In this document: piece by piece, positions 28,061 to 37,854 of the stretch
Numbering within the stretch: the stretch's first letter is position 1
How the letters are laid out: every line of letters begins with the position of its first letter
NCBI RefSeq assembly: GCF_003610015.1
Contig: NZ_AP018933.1
Span: 2,824,035 to 2,888,034, forward strand
Reading direction: 5' to 3'
DNA from: Zymobacter palmae
Lineage (GTDB): Bacteria; Pseudomonadota; Gammaproteobacteria; Pseudomonadales; Halomonadaceae
Length of the DNA stretch: 64,000 nucleotides
Notes under the pieces: model-generated
Databases searched by the model: none
What the model saw: the letters and a program-made list of their open reading frames with translations, nothing else
What the model was told of the DNA's origin: nothing
Translations under genes and position numbers: made by a program

Positions 28061-28224
28061 TTTGAAATACGCTCGTGCCAGTTCACCCTAGCAGGACGGC
28101 AACAGGCAGCGCACAGGCTTTCCCTGAGCGGCTTTGCTTACTGCGCAGCCGTTCTGTTCATGCCTAAAGCTAGGGCCGCCATGCTCATAAATGGGGGATA
28201 CTACCTTTATCTCTCGTTAATATT

Positions 28225-28243
28225 GATAACGATTATCGTTTGC
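28225..28243. promoter_or_regulatory. Fur box upstream of the TonB-dependent receptor
   Basis: GATAACGATTATCGTTTGC matches most of the 19-bp Fur consensus (GATAATGATAATCATTATC) and overlaps an AT-rich promoter-like stretch (TTAATATTGATAAC). It lies 175 bases upstream of the receptor start, so iron repression of the receptor and the linked YncE gene is likely. Confidence 0.75.
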
Positions 28244-28417
28244 AATAACGTAGAGCCCCACCATCGCAGTAAGTGACTTATACACCCCATGATCCTTGGT
28301 TCTGCATAACGCGATAGCCTTCAGCGCCAAGAACATGCCCAGATGATGGGGTGCTATTACCCATAATCAGTACCTTTTTGGTACTCGATAAATATCCATT
28401 TTCATCAAGTGACCGCC

Positions 28418-30613
28418 ATGACTGCCCCTCTTTCACGACGCGCCCGCCACCATCTGCCCACACTGGTGCTGGCCGGATTGCCTCTGGCCCAACCCGCACT
28501 GGCCAGCGGTGAAACGGCCCACACTCGCTCACGCGCACTCGACACCATCACCGTGACGGACAGTGCCCTTGTCGACGGCGATGCCCTGCCCGCACCGCAC
28601 GCTAACGGCAAGATCGCGCCCGGTGGGCGGCTGGGAATATGGGGGGAACAGTCGGCACAGGATGTGCCGTTCTCGGTGCTGAGCTACACCGCTGAAGGCA
28701 TCCGCGATCAACAAGCGCATACGGTAGGTGAGGTGCTGCGTCAGGATCCTTCGGTGCAGACGGGTTACAGCTATGGCAACTACGGCCAGAGCTACAAGAT
28801 TCGCGGCTTCGATCTCTACCCCGACGACATCGCCTTCAGCGGTCTATACGGGGTGATGCCACGTCAGATCATAGACACCTCGGCCATTGAGCGGGTGGAG
28901 CTATTCAAAGGCTCCAGTGCATTCATGAACGGCGTCCCCAACGGCGGTACAGGAGTGGGCGGCAGCGTCAACCTCGAACCCAAACTGGCGAGCGACACGC
29001 CACTGACACGAGTCGGATTCGACTACACAAGCCAGAGCCAAGCCGGCACATCCCTTGATATTGGGAGGCATTTCGGTACCGATCACGCCTATGGCGTGCG
29101 CTTTAACGGTGTGCGGCGTGGCGGCACTACCGCCGTCGATAACGATGAGCGCAGTACCACCGCGGGCACGCTAGCCTTCGACTACGCGGGTGAACGTGCC
29201 CGCGGTGCGCTAATCGTGGGCTATCAGCGGCAGCACATAGAGGGCGGACGAGCGGGCCTCAACACCAGCCGCTTAACCGGCAGCGATGCGTTCCTGCCCT
29301 CAGCGCCAACAGGCACCCGCAACTACACCCCCAACTGGACCGAATCAACGCTGGAAAGTAGCTACGGCGTGGCGCGTGGTGAATACGACCTTGCGACAGA
29401 CTGGACACTTTTCGGGGCCTTCGGCGCCAGCTACAACGACGAGCAAGGGGTTTATTCATCCCCATCGCTGACCAATTCCAGCGGAAGCGTGAGCTACAGC
29501 CGCATGGATACGGCGCTAAAAACACGCAACGTTGCAGGCAATGCTGGGCTACGCGGCCACTTCAGCACCCCGGGGCTTAACCACGCACTCACGCTGGCCT
29601 ACTCGGCGAACACCAGCCAGAAACGCTCGGCCTATACGATGGGTAGCAGCTCGGTCACGGGCAACCTCTACGACGGCGACGTCACCTATATTCCCGCCGG
29701 CAGTATGACCACCACCGGTGGCAATATGCACCACCCCAGCGTGGTCGAGCGCGACACGTCACAGGGCGTCTCGCTCTCGGATACGGCGTCGATGTTTGAT
29801 GATCGCTTGAAGCTCACCCTCGGTATGCGCTATCAGAACGTGCGGGTGGTCAACAACGACTATCAGGGCAATGAAAGCACCGTTTCCGACCGCTCAGCCG
29901 CCACACCGGTATACGGCGTGGTATATCAGCCGTGGAAGCCCATCGCACTGTTCGCCAACCATATAGAAGCACTGCAGGCTGGCCCGACTGCCGGTGCGTC
30001 CTACGCCAACTCGGGTGAAACGCTTGGCGTGGTGCGTTCGCGCCAGAATGAGGTGGGTATCAAGCTGGACACGGCACGTTTCGGCGGCACCCTCAGCGTC
30101 TTTGATATCCGTCAGCCCAGTGCCCGCGCCGATGCCAGCAACCGACTGGCACTGGATGGCGAACAGCAGAACCGCGGGATCGAACTCGCGCTGTACGGCG
30201 CACCGGCACAGGTCGTGCGTCTCAACGGTGGCGTGACGTTCATGGATGCGCAGCTAAAAAACACCGCGGGTGGAACGCAGGACGGCAATCGCCCAATGGG
30301 CGTGGCCCGCTATCAGATGCGTGCCGGAGCCGAATGGGACCTGCCGTGGGTGGATAACCTAACCCTCAGCGGCACCGTGCTGCGCACGGGCCCACAGTAC
30401 GCCGATACCGCCAACCAGCTGCGCGTCGAACCGTGGCATCGCCTCGACCTCAGCATGCGCTACGGCACGCGCCTCGGCGGTCACCAGACCGTCTGGCGAC
30501 TGGGTGTGGATAACGTCACTCAGGAACGCTACTGGGAAAGCGTCAGCACCTTCGGCTACCTGACCCAAGGCAGCCCTCGCACCGTCAAACTCTCCGCCAC
30601 GATGGATCTGTAA
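28418..30613 (+). CDS. TonB-dependent siderophore receptor (FcuA/FhuA-like)
   Basis: A roughly 731-residue outer-membrane receptor. A signal peptide (RRARHHLPTLVLAGLPLAQP, then ALA) is followed by a TonB-box-like TITVTDS, a plug domain (SAQDVPFSVLSYTAEGIRDQ; EVLRQDPSVQ; YKIRGFDLYPD; IERVELFKGSSAFMNG) and a 22-strand barrel ending in a hydrophobic LSATMDL with an aromatic-poor last residue. The plug layout resembles ferrichrome-type receptors such as FcuA. A GTG at 28409 is an alternative start. A Fur box upstream and a YncE-like gene 24 bases downstream support iron-regulated uptake. The ligand is unknown. Confidence 0.88.
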   Translation: MTAPLSRRARHHLPTLVLAGLPLAQPALASGETAHTRSRALDTITVTDSALVDGDALPAPHANGKIAPGGRLGIWGEQSAQDVPFSVLSYTAEGIRDQQAHTVGEVLRQDPSVQTGYSYGNYGQSYKIRGFDLYPDDIAFSGLYGVMPRQIIDTSAIERVELFKGSSAFMNGVPNGGTGVGGSVNLEPKLASDTPLTRVGFDYTSQSQAGTSLDIGRHFGTDHAYGVRFNGVRRGGTTAVDNDERSTTAGTLAFDYAGERARGALIVGYQRQHIEGGRAGLNTSRLTGSDAFLPSAPTGTRNYTPNWTESTLESSYGVARGEYDLATDWTLFGAFGASYNDEQGVYSSPSLTNSSGSVSYSRMDTALKTRNVAGNAGLRGHFSTPGLNHALTLAYSANTSQKRSAYTMGSSSVTGNLYDGDVTYIPAGSMTTTGGNMHHPSVVERDTSQGVSLSDTASMFDDRLKLTLGMRYQNVRVVNNDYQGNESTVSDRSAATPVYGVVYQPWKPIALFANHIEALQAGPTAGASYANSGETLGVVRSRQNEVGIKLDTARFGGTLSVFDIRQPSARADASNRLALDGEQQNRGIELALYGAPAQVVRLNGGVTFMDAQLKNTAGGTQDGNRPMGVARYQMRAGAEWDLPWVDNLTLSGTVLRTGPQYADTANQLRVEPWHRLDLSMRYGTRLGGHQTVWRLGVDNVTQERYWESVSTFGYLTQGSPRTVKLSATMDL

Positions 30614-30637
30614 TTGCACCCGACAGGAGTCTTCACT

Positions 30638-31747
30638 ATGCGTCTACGTCATATCGGCTTTGCCTTACTTGCCACGGGTCTCAGCGGGCTTCCTGTTGTC
30701 CAGCAGGCAGCGGCCACCCCCGCCGTTACCACGAAGGAAAGCCACCTTCAGCGCCAGTCACTCGGTCAAGGCGTCTATGAAGTGGCCTACAGCGCCCGTC
30801 ATCATGAATTGTACGTTGCGCTGGCAGGCAACCTCAGAGATCCTCAGGCCAACAAGGGACTGATTCAGGTTCTCGACCCTGACACGCTGGCACTCAAACG
30901 CACCATCACGCTGCCGCTGCGAGCCTTCAGCCTAGCGCTGGATGATTCTCGCAACCGCCTTTATGTCGGCCATACACTAGACGCTGCCGTGTCGATCATC
31001 GACATGCGTCAGGATATCCGTGATGACGCTCGCCTACGGTCTACTATCACCGTGGCCACTAAGGCACCCACCGATAAGTATTTTCCGGTGCACCCGCGCG
31101 AACTGCGCCTTTCCGACGATGGCAACCGCCTCTACATGTCAGCGGTCGCGGGAGATGGCAATGTCTATGTGATCGACACCCAGCAGCAAAAGCTTATGCA
31201 TACGATCGAACACATGGGCAAATGGACCTCGGGGCTGGCATTGGATGATGCGCACCAGCGCCTGTTCGTCTCCAATGCCGATGGGCATGTCATTGAACTG
31301 TCAACGCAAACCTTCGCCCCACGTGCCACCTTTGATGCGGGTATTCACCCGGTCAACATCACTTACGACAGCGCCACACAGCGCCTGTACGCCGCCGACA
31401 GCAAAGGCCACCGTGTACTGGTACTGGACGTGAACACCAGGCACCCCGCCGGACAGTACCCCACCGTTGCAACGCTGGATCACCTCCAAGGCCCACTGGC
31501 ACTGCTAATTGATGCCGCTCGCCAGCGCCTCTACGTTACCGACCGCGATGGTGGCCAGCTCAACGTTTATGCCCTGAGCGAACGGCAGGCCTCCGCACCC
31601 ATCGCACAGTATCCGCTGAAGGTGTTCCCCAACAGCCTCGCCAGCGACCCACGCAGCGGTGCACTGTTCGTCACGATTAAACAGAAGCTGCATGACGACC
31701 TGTCGCTCAACGGTCAGGAAGCCATCGTCCGCATTGCCCACCCTTGA
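30638..31747 (+). CDS. YncE-like secreted beta-propeller protein
   Basis: A 369-residue exported protein with signal peptide (MRLRHIGFALLATGLSGLPV, ending QAAA). About seven repeats of the YVTN type follow, such as LDDSRNRLYVGHTLDAAVSIID, DGNRLYMSAVAG, LALDDAHQRLFVSNADGHVI and DAARQRLYVTDRDGGQLNVY. The sequence and length match E. coli YncE, a Fur-regulated periplasmic propeller encoded next to the TonB-dependent receptor YncD. Here too it follows a receptor gene, with CAGGAG before the ATG. It probably works with the receptor in iron or cofactor acquisition; its biochemical role is not established. Confidence 0.85.
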   Translation: MRLRHIGFALLATGLSGLPVVQQAAATPAVTTKESHLQRQSLGQGVYEVAYSARHHELYVALAGNLRDPQANKGLIQVLDPDTLALKRTITLPLRAFSLALDDSRNRLYVGHTLDAAVSIIDMRQDIRDDARLRSTITVATKAPTDKYFPVHPRELRLSDDGNRLYMSAVAGDGNVYVIDTQQQKLMHTIEHMGKWTSGLALDDAHQRLFVSNADGHVIELSTQTFAPRATFDAGIHPVNITYDSATQRLYAADSKGHRVLVLDVNTRHPAGQYPTVATLDHLQGPLALLIDAARQRLYVTDRDGGQLNVYALSERQASAPIAQYPLKVFPNSLASDPRSGALFVTIKQKLHDDLSLNGQEAIVRIAHP

Positions 31748-31793
31748 GACGCATGGCACGCACTGCCCATAGCGGCACGTGCGTGCCACAACC

Positions 31794-32693
31794 CTATCCT
31801 TGCGGCGACGCCACCATCTGCCATTGCATCACCCCACCCAACAACGTTTTCAGCCGCGTTGTTTCCTCCGACAGCCGAGCCCCAGACTGCAGCAGCGAAA
31901 TACCAAGCGGTGGCAACGCAGGCAGCACCTGCGCCGTATCAATCGCCAAGACAGCAGGCATTCCCATCATCGTCCGCACTGTCACGCCCAATCCCGCATT
32001 CACGGCGGCCCAGATACCCCCCAGACTGCGGCTGGTGAAGACGATGCGCCAAGGAATGCCTGCATCATCGAGTGCGGCCAGTGCCCGCTGACGCATCAGG
32101 CACGGGGCCTCGAACAGCACTAATGGCAGTGGCTCTTTCTGATCTAAGTAGCGCTGCACGGGCGTGTCGGGGTGATAAATCCACTGCAACGGCAGCGTCG
32201 TCAGCACGGGCGCATCAGGCATCGCGTGCACATCGTGCCAACACAGCGCGAGGTCGAGCTGCCCATTGTCGATGTCGTGGCACAGGGCCTTGTTGCGCGC
32301 GATCCGCGCCGAGATCTGTACGTCTGGGTGCGCACGCGCAAAGCGGCCCAGTACCTCGGGCAGCAATGCTTCACCGAAGTCCTCCTGCATACCCAACCTC
32401 ACGTGTCCTGCCAGCCGCTGCCCCGCTACCGCCTCCAACGCGTCATCGTTCAGAGCCAGCAAGCGCTTCGCATAGCCAATCAGCACTTCACCGCTTTCGG
32501 TCAGCCGCAGATGACGCCCGTCCTTCTCCACGAGTGCCGTACCGCACTGCTGTTCCAGCTTCTTCAACTGCGCACTGACGGCCGACGTCGAGCGGCAGAG
32601 GCGTTCGGCCGCCAGCGCAAAGCTGCCAAGCTCAATGCCCGCCACGAAACTGCGCAGCGCGTCCATATCCAGCGATAGTGGTCTTCCAGGCAT
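31794..32693 (-). CDS. LysR-family transcriptional regulator
   Basis: A 299-residue LysR regulator: winged HTH at residues 8-65 (LRSFVAGIELGSFALAAERL, STSAVSAQLKKLEQQCGTAL) and a two-lobed effector-binding domain. It is divergent from the CMD/tautomerase/DUF4865 operon with a 99-bp intergenic region rich in A and T, so it very likely controls that operon, and perhaps itself. The effector is unknown. Confidence 0.9.
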   Translation of the reverse strand: MPGRPLSLDMDALRSFVAGIELGSFALAAERLCRSTSAVSAQLKKLEQQCGTALVEKDGRHLRLTESGEVLIGYAKRLLALNDDALEAVAGQRLAGHVRLGMQEDFGEALLPEVLGRFARAHPDVQISARIARNKALCHDIDNGQLDLALCWHDVHAMPDAPVLTTLPLQWIYHPDTPVQRYLDQKEPLPLVLFEAPCLMRQRALAALDDAGIPWRIVFTSRSLGGIWAAVNAGLGVTVRTMMGMPAVLAIDTAQVLPALPPLGISLLQSGARLSEETTRLKTLLGGVMQWQMVASPQG

Positions 32694-32792
32694 AATGGTG
32701 CTCTTTTTCGGGATGATAAATACCGTATATTTTGATTTTCCAAATCATAGATCGGCGCAACACTCTCGTCATCCCCCACGGAGATGATCACT

Positions 32793-33098
32793 ATGCCCAC
32801 CCCATTGACACGCGAAACATTGAGCGATATCGCGCCCAAGCTTGCCCAGCTCAGTCAGGACGTACTGTTCGATGACATCTGGCAACGCCCACAGCTCTCT
32901 CCCCGAGACCGCAGTTTGATCACCGTCGCCGCGCTCGTCGCACTGGAGCGTACGCAGCAACTGCCGTGGCATCTCGACTTTGCCCGCCATAACGGACTTG
33001 ATCGCCAGGAATTGGTCGAGCTTATGACCCATCTAGCGTTCTACGCCGGATGGCCAGCGGCCGTCTCCGGCCTAAGCTGTCTGACAGAGGAGCAATGA
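32793..33098 (+). CDS. Carboxymuconolactone decarboxylase (AhpD-like) family protein
   Basis: A 101-residue all-helical CMD-family protein. It begins with the DVLFDDIWQRPQLSPRDRSL and ITVAALVALERTQQLPWHL stretch typical of the family, and ends HLAFYAGWPAAVSGL. The AhpD CxxC pair is absent, so it is not a thiol peroxidase; it is closer to the decarboxylase-like group. The ATG at 32793 is preferred to that at 32784, based on GGAG spacing. First gene of a three-gene operon: the tautomerase starts 2 bases after its stop. Confidence 0.85.
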   Translation: MPTPLTRETLSDIAPKLAQLSQDVLFDDIWQRPQLSPRDRSLITVAALVALERTQQLPWHLDFARHNGLDRQELVELMTHLAFYAGWPAAVSGLSCLTEEQ

Positions 33099-33100
33099 CG

Positions 33101-33490
33101 ATGCCGATGACCCGCATCACCGTACAGGAAGGCCGCTCGGCGGCAGAGCTGCATCAAGTGCAGGACATCCTTCACCAGACGCTGGTCGATGAATTCGATG
33201 TTCCCGCTGCCGACCGATTTCAGATCGTTGATATCAAACCGACCGAGCAGCTTCACTATGATCCGCACTACATGGCCGGCGAGCGCTCTTCACGCTTTAC
33301 GTTATTCGAGATTACCGCGGGCAAGCCTCGCCGCCTCGAACAGAAACAGGCGCTCTATCGCACCCTCACACAGCGGCTCGTCGACGCACTTGGGGTGCGC
33401 CCTGATGACGTGATGATCGTCATCCGCTTCACAGCGACGGAAGACTGGTGCTTCGGGCTAGGCAAAGGACTGACAGGAGATCCGCAATGA
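33101..33490 (+). CDS. Tautomerase family protein with N-terminal proline
   Basis: A 129-residue tautomerase-superfamily protein. The ATG at 33101 places Pro right after the initiator Met (MPMTRITVQEGRSAAELHQV), and this proline is the catalytic base once Met is removed. AGGAG stands 8 bases upstream. RFQIVDIKPTEQ and DDVMIVIRFTATEDWCFGLG match the YusQ-like tautomerase_2 group. It is coupled to the CMD gene upstream and overlaps the DUF4865 gene downstream by ATGA. The substrate is probably an enol or dienol acid, but unknown. Confidence 0.85.
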   Translation: MPMTRITVQEGRSAAELHQVQDILHQTLVDEFDVPAADRFQIVDIKPTEQLHYDPHYMAGERSSRFTLFEITAGKPRRLEQKQALYRTLTQRLVDALGVRPDDVMIVIRFTATEDWCFGLGKGLTGDPQ

Positions 33491-34044
33491 TCGTCATGCA
33501 ATACAGTTTCACGCTCCCCGCCGACTACGACATGGCGATCATTGAGCGTCGCATCAGAGACAACGGCGCTCGTCTTGATGACTACCCGGGGCTGGTGTTC
33601 AAAGTCTATCTGTATGCGCGCCGCGATGACGCACAGCAGCCTTCACATGAGAACCTGTATGCCCCTCTCTATGTGTGGCAAGACGCAGACAGCATGCGAC
33701 GCTTCTTCAGCTCAGCAGGCTTTGCCGCCCTGACGCAGGCATACGGTTGGCCTACCGTAGACACTTGGCTGCTTGGCAGCACACCAGACGCCCAGTGGGT
33801 AAAAACCTGTACCACTGCCCACAAGCGGGTGGTTCCTATTCCAGCCCATTCCTCGCTGAACACCATGCTCCCCCCCGCTGCCGAGCACCCCAACGTACTA
33901 CAGGCATGGAACCCAACGTCGTGGCAACGTTTAGAGGTGTCATTCGGCACGCCAGCAGCGGTAGAACAAGGTGCCGATGGTGCTGCTGACGCTCAACACT
34001 ATCGCATTGGCTATACCGCACTGGGCAGCAACGTTCTCGCTTAA
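33487..34044 (+). CDS. DUF4865 family protein
   Basis: A 185-residue protein beginning MIVMQYSFTLPADYDMAIIE and containing GLVFKVYLYARR, ENLYAPLYVWQD, and MRRFFSSAGFAALTQAYGWP, which match the DUF4865 family as I know it. It probably adopts a dimeric alpha-beta barrel (antibiotic-biosynthesis-monooxygenase-like) fold. Its start overlaps the tautomerase stop in ATGA. DUF4865, tautomerase and CMD genes beside a LysR regulator recur together in proteobacteria, suggesting a small catabolic or stress pathway. The reaction is unknown. Confidence 0.8.
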   Translation: MIVMQYSFTLPADYDMAIIERRIRDNGARLDDYPGLVFKVYLYARRDDAQQPSHENLYAPLYVWQDADSMRRFFSSAGFAALTQAYGWPTVDTWLLGSTPDAQWVKTCTTAHKRVVPIPAHSSLNTMLPPAAEHPNVLQAWNPTSWQRLEVSFGTPAAVEQGADGAADAQHYRIGYTALGSNVLA

Positions 34045-34183
34045 CGCTGCTCTTGTTTACGCCTTGCGTCTCGCTTCCCGCCCGATGGATTACCCGCGGC
34101 GGGAGGCCATTTTCGGCTCCCGGCCACACGACAGACGACAGACGACGCCTCGCACCAGTGAACCCCATTGCCATTCTTATAAA

Positions 34184-34203
34184 TGCAATGTTATAACATT
34201 CTA
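34184..34203. promoter_or_regulatory. Zur-type zinc operator
   Basis: TGCAATGTTATAACATTCTA contains the perfect palindrome AATGTTATAACATT, the core of gammaproteobacterial Zur boxes. It lies 32 bases upstream of the ZigA-like GTPase start, as expected for repression by Zur when zinc is plentiful. Confidence 0.75.
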
Positions 34204-34234
34204 AATATTATTTATCGTCGGAGCCTCAGCCATC

Positions 34235-35431
34235 ATGTCATCGCCGCTTCCCGTTACCGTGCTGTCCGGATTTCTTGGCGCGGGCAAGACCACCGTCCTC
34301 AATCACCTGCTCAACCAGCGTGGTCAACAGCGACTGGCCGTCATCGTCAATGATATGAGCGAGGTCAACATCGACGCCGCACTGGTGCAACAGGAGGTAT
34401 CACTCAACTACGCCGAAGAACGCATGATCCAGATGAGCAATGGTTGTATCTGCTGCACCCTGCGCGAGGACCTGCTGATCGAGGTGTCTCGCTTGGCCCG
34501 CGAAGGGCACTTCGATGCACTAGTGATCGAATCCAGCGGCATCGCCGAACCGCTGCCTATCGCCGAAACCTTTACGTTCGAAGACGACAACGGCCAGCGC
34601 CTGTCGGACATCGCGCGGTTAGACACCCTCGTTACCGTGGTGGATGGCGCCAGCTTCCTCAAACAGTACCGTAATGCCCAAAGCCTGCAAGACGCAGGCG
34701 AGAGCCTCGGTGCTGACGATGAACGTAATGTCGCCGATCTGCTGGTCGAACAGATCGAGTTCTGCGACATACTGCTGGTCAGCAAGAGCGATCTGATCAC
34801 CACTGAGCAGATGAACGCGCTGAAGGCTGTGCTGCGCTCGCTCAACCCCGAGGCAGAGATCATCCCCATCAGCAAGGGCAACATCCCGATCGACAAAGTG
34901 GTCAAGACAGGGCGCTTCAACTTCGAGCGCGCAGAGCGTTCGCCCGGCTGGCTGAAGGAACTGCGCGGCGAACATACCCCCGAAACCGAAGAGTACGGCA
35001 TCGGCAGCTTCGTCTATCGTGCCCGCCGCCCGTTCCATCCCCAGCGCTTCTACGAGGTACTGCACGGCGACTGGTGTGGCGGAAACCTACTGCGCTCGAA
35101 GGGCTTCTTCTGGCTGGCAACGCGCCCACAGTTCGCCGGACAGTGGAGTCAGGCTGGCGGCATCGCCCATTACGGTTTTGCCGGCATGTTCTGGAAAGCG
35201 GTACCCGACGACAGCTGGCCTACCGACCCCGACTACCTCAAATCGATCGACGAAGTATGGGAAGAACCGTTCGGCGATATGCGCCAAGAACTGGTGTTCA
35301 TCGGTCAGGACCTTGATCAGGAGGCGATCACGCACCAGCTCGACGCCTGCCTACTTGATGACGAAGAGATGATCGCGGGCGTACCGCTGTGGAAACGGAT
35401 GGCCGATCCCTTCCCGGCTTGGCGTCAATAA
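34235..35431 (+). CDS. zigA: Zinc-responsive COG0523 GTPase (ZigA-like metallochaperone)
   Basis: A 398-residue G3E-family GTPase. Walker A is SGFLGAGKTTVLNHLL (residues 10-25), the zinc-binding CxCC motif is NGCICCTLRED, Walker B/switch is VIESSGIAEPLP, and SKSD is the guanine-specificity motif. The C-terminal CobW_C domain holds SFVYRARRPFHPQRFYEVLH. The sequence agrees with ZigA proteins of Acinetobacter and relatives, which deliver zinc to client enzymes under zinc starvation. The upstream Zur box supports this role. CGGAG precedes the ATG at somewhat long spacing. Confidence 0.88.
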   Translation: MSSPLPVTVLSGFLGAGKTTVLNHLLNQRGQQRLAVIVNDMSEVNIDAALVQQEVSLNYAEERMIQMSNGCICCTLREDLLIEVSRLAREGHFDALVIESSGIAEPLPIAETFTFEDDNGQRLSDIARLDTLVTVVDGASFLKQYRNAQSLQDAGESLGADDERNVADLLVEQIEFCDILLVSKSDLITTEQMNALKAVLRSLNPEAEIIPISKGNIPIDKVVKTGRFNFERAERSPGWLKELRGEHTPETEEYGIGSFVYRARRPFHPQRFYEVLHGDWCGGNLLRSKGFFWLATRPQFAGQWSQAGGIAHYGFAGMFWKAVPDDSWPTDPDYLKSIDEVWEEPFGDMRQELVFIGQDLDQEAITHQLDACLLDDEEMIAGVPLWKRMADPFPAWRQ

Positions 35432-35634
35432 CCCGAACATAAACAGCCCCATGCGGATCACCCAGCCCTTACCGCATGGGGCATTCCCCCCGCGGCCGAA
35501 GCCATTTCCTCAAAGCGCCGCTGCACTTTCCCGCCGAACCCCGTACAATCGGGGACTTTCGCGTCGTGCGTGCGGCGCCCTTCATCATGCCAAGCGACGA
35601 GCTCGCCGCGCGGCCTTCAGCAGGATCTTCCAGC

Positions 35635-37224
35635 GTGATCTCCACCGCCAATATCACTATGCAGTTCGGGCCCAAGCCCCTGTTCGAGAACGTCTCCGTC
35701 AAGTTCAACAACGGCAATCGCTACGGGTTGATCGGTGCCAACGGCTGCGGCAAGTCCACGTTCATGAAGATTCTGGGGGGCGACCTCGAACCGTCCAGCG
35801 GTCAGGTCATGGTGGGTGAGTCCACCCGCCTCGGTAAGCTGCGTCAGGATCAGTTCGCCTTCGAACAGCACCGCGTCATCGACACCGTCATCATGGGGAA
35901 TGATGCACTGTGGAAGGTCGCCGAAGAGCGCGATCGCATCTATGCACTGCCTGAAATGAGCGAAGAAGACGGCATGAGAGTCGCCGACCTCGAAGTGCAG
36001 TATGCCGAGCTGGACGGCTATACCGCCGAATCCCGCGCAGGCGAACTGCTGCTAGGTGTAGGTATCCCGCTGGAACAGCACTACGGCCCAATGAGCGAAG
36101 TCGCCCCTGGCTGGAAGCTGCGTGTGCTGCTGGCACAAGCCCTGTTCTCCGATCCGGACGTGCTGCTGCTCGACGAACCAACCAACCACTTGGACATCGA
36201 CACCATCCGCTGGCTGGAAGGCGTACTGGTACAGCGTTCGAGCACGATGATCATCATCTCGCACGACCGTCACTTCCTGAACAGCGTGTGCACGCACATG
36301 GCCGACCTCGACTACGGCGAGATCAAGCTGTTCCCCGGCAACTACGACGACTACATGACGGCCGCCACGCAGGCCCGCGAGCGTCTGCAAGCCGACAACG
36401 CCAAGAAAAAATCCCAGATCGCCGAGCTGCAGGCCTTCGTCAGCCGCTTCTCGGCCAATGCCTCGAAAGCGAAGCAGGCCACGTCACGCGCCCGCCAGAT
36501 CGACAAGATCCAGCTTGAAGAAATCAAACCTTCTTCACGCGTCAGCCCGTTCATCCGCTTCGAGCAGAACCGCAAGATCCACAATCAGGCGCTCAGCGTC
36601 GACCATATCAGCAAGGCCTATCCTGACAGCCCAGCGCTGTTCAGCAAGCTGTCGATGATGGTCGAAGCGGGTGAACGCATTGCCATCATCGGGCCGAACG
36701 GTATCGGTAAGACGACGCTGCTGCGCACACTGGTCGGCGATCTAGCCCCCGATGAAGGTGCTGTCAAATGGACGGACGCCGCTGAAGTCGGCTACTACGC
36801 GCAGGATCACGCCCACGATTTCGCAGACGACATGACACTGTTCGATTGGATGGGCCAGTGGACAACCGGTGGTGAGCAGCAGGTACGCACCGCACTGGGC
36901 CGCATGCTGTTCTCCAGCGATGATATCCCGAAGATGGTTAGTGTTCTGTCCGGGGGTGAACAGGGCCGCATGCTGTTCGGCAAGCTGTCACTGCAGAAAC
37001 CCAACGTTCTGGTAATGGACGAACCGACCAACCATATGGACATGGAGTCGATCGAAGCGCTCAACCTCGCTCTGGAACACTTCCCAGGCACACTGATCTT
37101 CGTCAGTCACGACCGTGAGTTCGTAGCCTCGCTGGCCACTCGCATCATCGAAATGAAGGAAGACGGCATCACCGACTTCACCGGCACCTACGACGACTAC
37201 CTGCGCAGCCAGCAGGTGTACTAA
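35635..37224 (+). CDS. ybiT: ABC-F ATPase YbiT
   Basis: A 529-residue soluble ABC-F protein with two ATPase domains and no membrane part. Walker A motifs are GANGCGKST and GPNGIGKTT; signature regions are [17 protein letters not shown] and [13 protein letters not shown]; Walker B is [11 protein letters not shown] and [10 protein letters not shown]. The linker between domains contains [20 protein letters not shown]. It matches E. coli YbiT nearly end to end. The frame is open from 35476, but the GTG at 35635 gives the YbiT length and starts the conserved [11 protein letters not shown] segment. ABC-F proteins bind the ribosomal E site and modulate translation. Confidence 0.93.
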   Translation: MISTANITMQFGPKPLFENVSVKFNNGNRYGLIGANGCGKSTFMKILGGDLEPSSGQVMVGESTRLGKLRQDQFAFEQHRVIDTVIMGNDALWKVAEERDRIYALPEMSEEDGMRVADLEVQYAELDGYTAESRAGELLLGVGIPLEQHYGPMSEVAPGWKLRVLLAQALFSDPDVLLLDEPTNHLDIDTIRWLEGVLVQRSSTMIIISHDRHFLNSVCTHMADLDYGEIKLFPGNYDDYMTAATQARERLQADNAKKKSQIAELQAFVSRFSANASKAKQATSRARQIDKIQLEEIKPSSRVSPFIRFEQNRKIHNQALSVDHISKAYPDSPALFSKLSMMVEAGERIAIIGPNGIGKTTLLRTLVGDLAPDEGAVKWTDAAEVGYYAQDHAHDFADDMTLFDWMGQWTTGGEQQVRTALGRMLFSSDDIPKMVSVLSGGEQGRMLFGKLSLQKPNVLVMDEPTNHMDMESIEALNLALEHFPGTLIFVSHDREFVASLATRIIEMKEDGITDFTGTYDDYLRSQQVY

Positions 37225-37796
37225 GCGCCACTAGATACTCCTCGGCCCCATGATGAAGGCGATATACGATCGTCATGGGGCCGTAGCCCCCTCAAGTACT
37301 TCCCTTCTCCTCACACATCCAGCCTTCCATCACCCAACAGCACCTTCTTCTAGCTTTCATGCGCGCAGATATATCCTTATCCATCGCTTTGCAAACACAC
37401 ACGCGTGCGCCACCCCCTATGACCTGCAAGCAGGAAGAACGGGGGCGATTAACGATAAGTGCCGTAGGCAGGCATCTGACGGCAAGCGATAGCCATGACG
37501 AATTCATTGATCAAGGCAAATACAACAGCCACGAGGGAGCAAAACGAAACAAGGCAGGAAGAAAGGGATGGAAAACAGTGAAGTGATCAAGACGCCAAAA
37601 CGATTTGGCCTGCATGATTTAACGACAAGGAATGGCTGGCGCGCATGGTACACACCATGAAACCAGAAGGCGTCGAAGCACAGATTGGTCGAAATGATAG
37701 GCGTATATGATCTGAGTGTACCTTTTGCAGCAACATCAGAAATATAGGGAAAGGCCTATTAATCTACGTGAACAATCTATGTAAAAGGCCCAAAAC
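37225..37796. other. Intergenic region between ybiT and the prophage junction
   Basis: This 572-nt stretch holds a 10-bp inverted repeat GGCCCCATGA/TCATGGGGCC (37244-37253 and 37273-37282), probably the ybiT transcript end, without a T run. The rest contains only short overlapping open frames with poor codon use. I see no gene I can support. Confidence 0.5.
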
Positions 37797-37820
37797 GAAA
37801 AAACCACCCCGTGGGGTGGT
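37797..37820 (-). terminator. Terminator of the original tRNA-Thr gene
   Basis: ACCACCCC-gt-GGGGTGGT with a T run on the minus strand is a classic intrinsic terminator. It lies 35 bases beyond the tRNA fragment on the same strand, as expected for the chromosomal 3' flank of the tRNA gene used for integration. Confidence 0.8.
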
Positions 37821-37854
37821 CTTCGAAATCCCTGATAAATCAAGAACTTAAATA

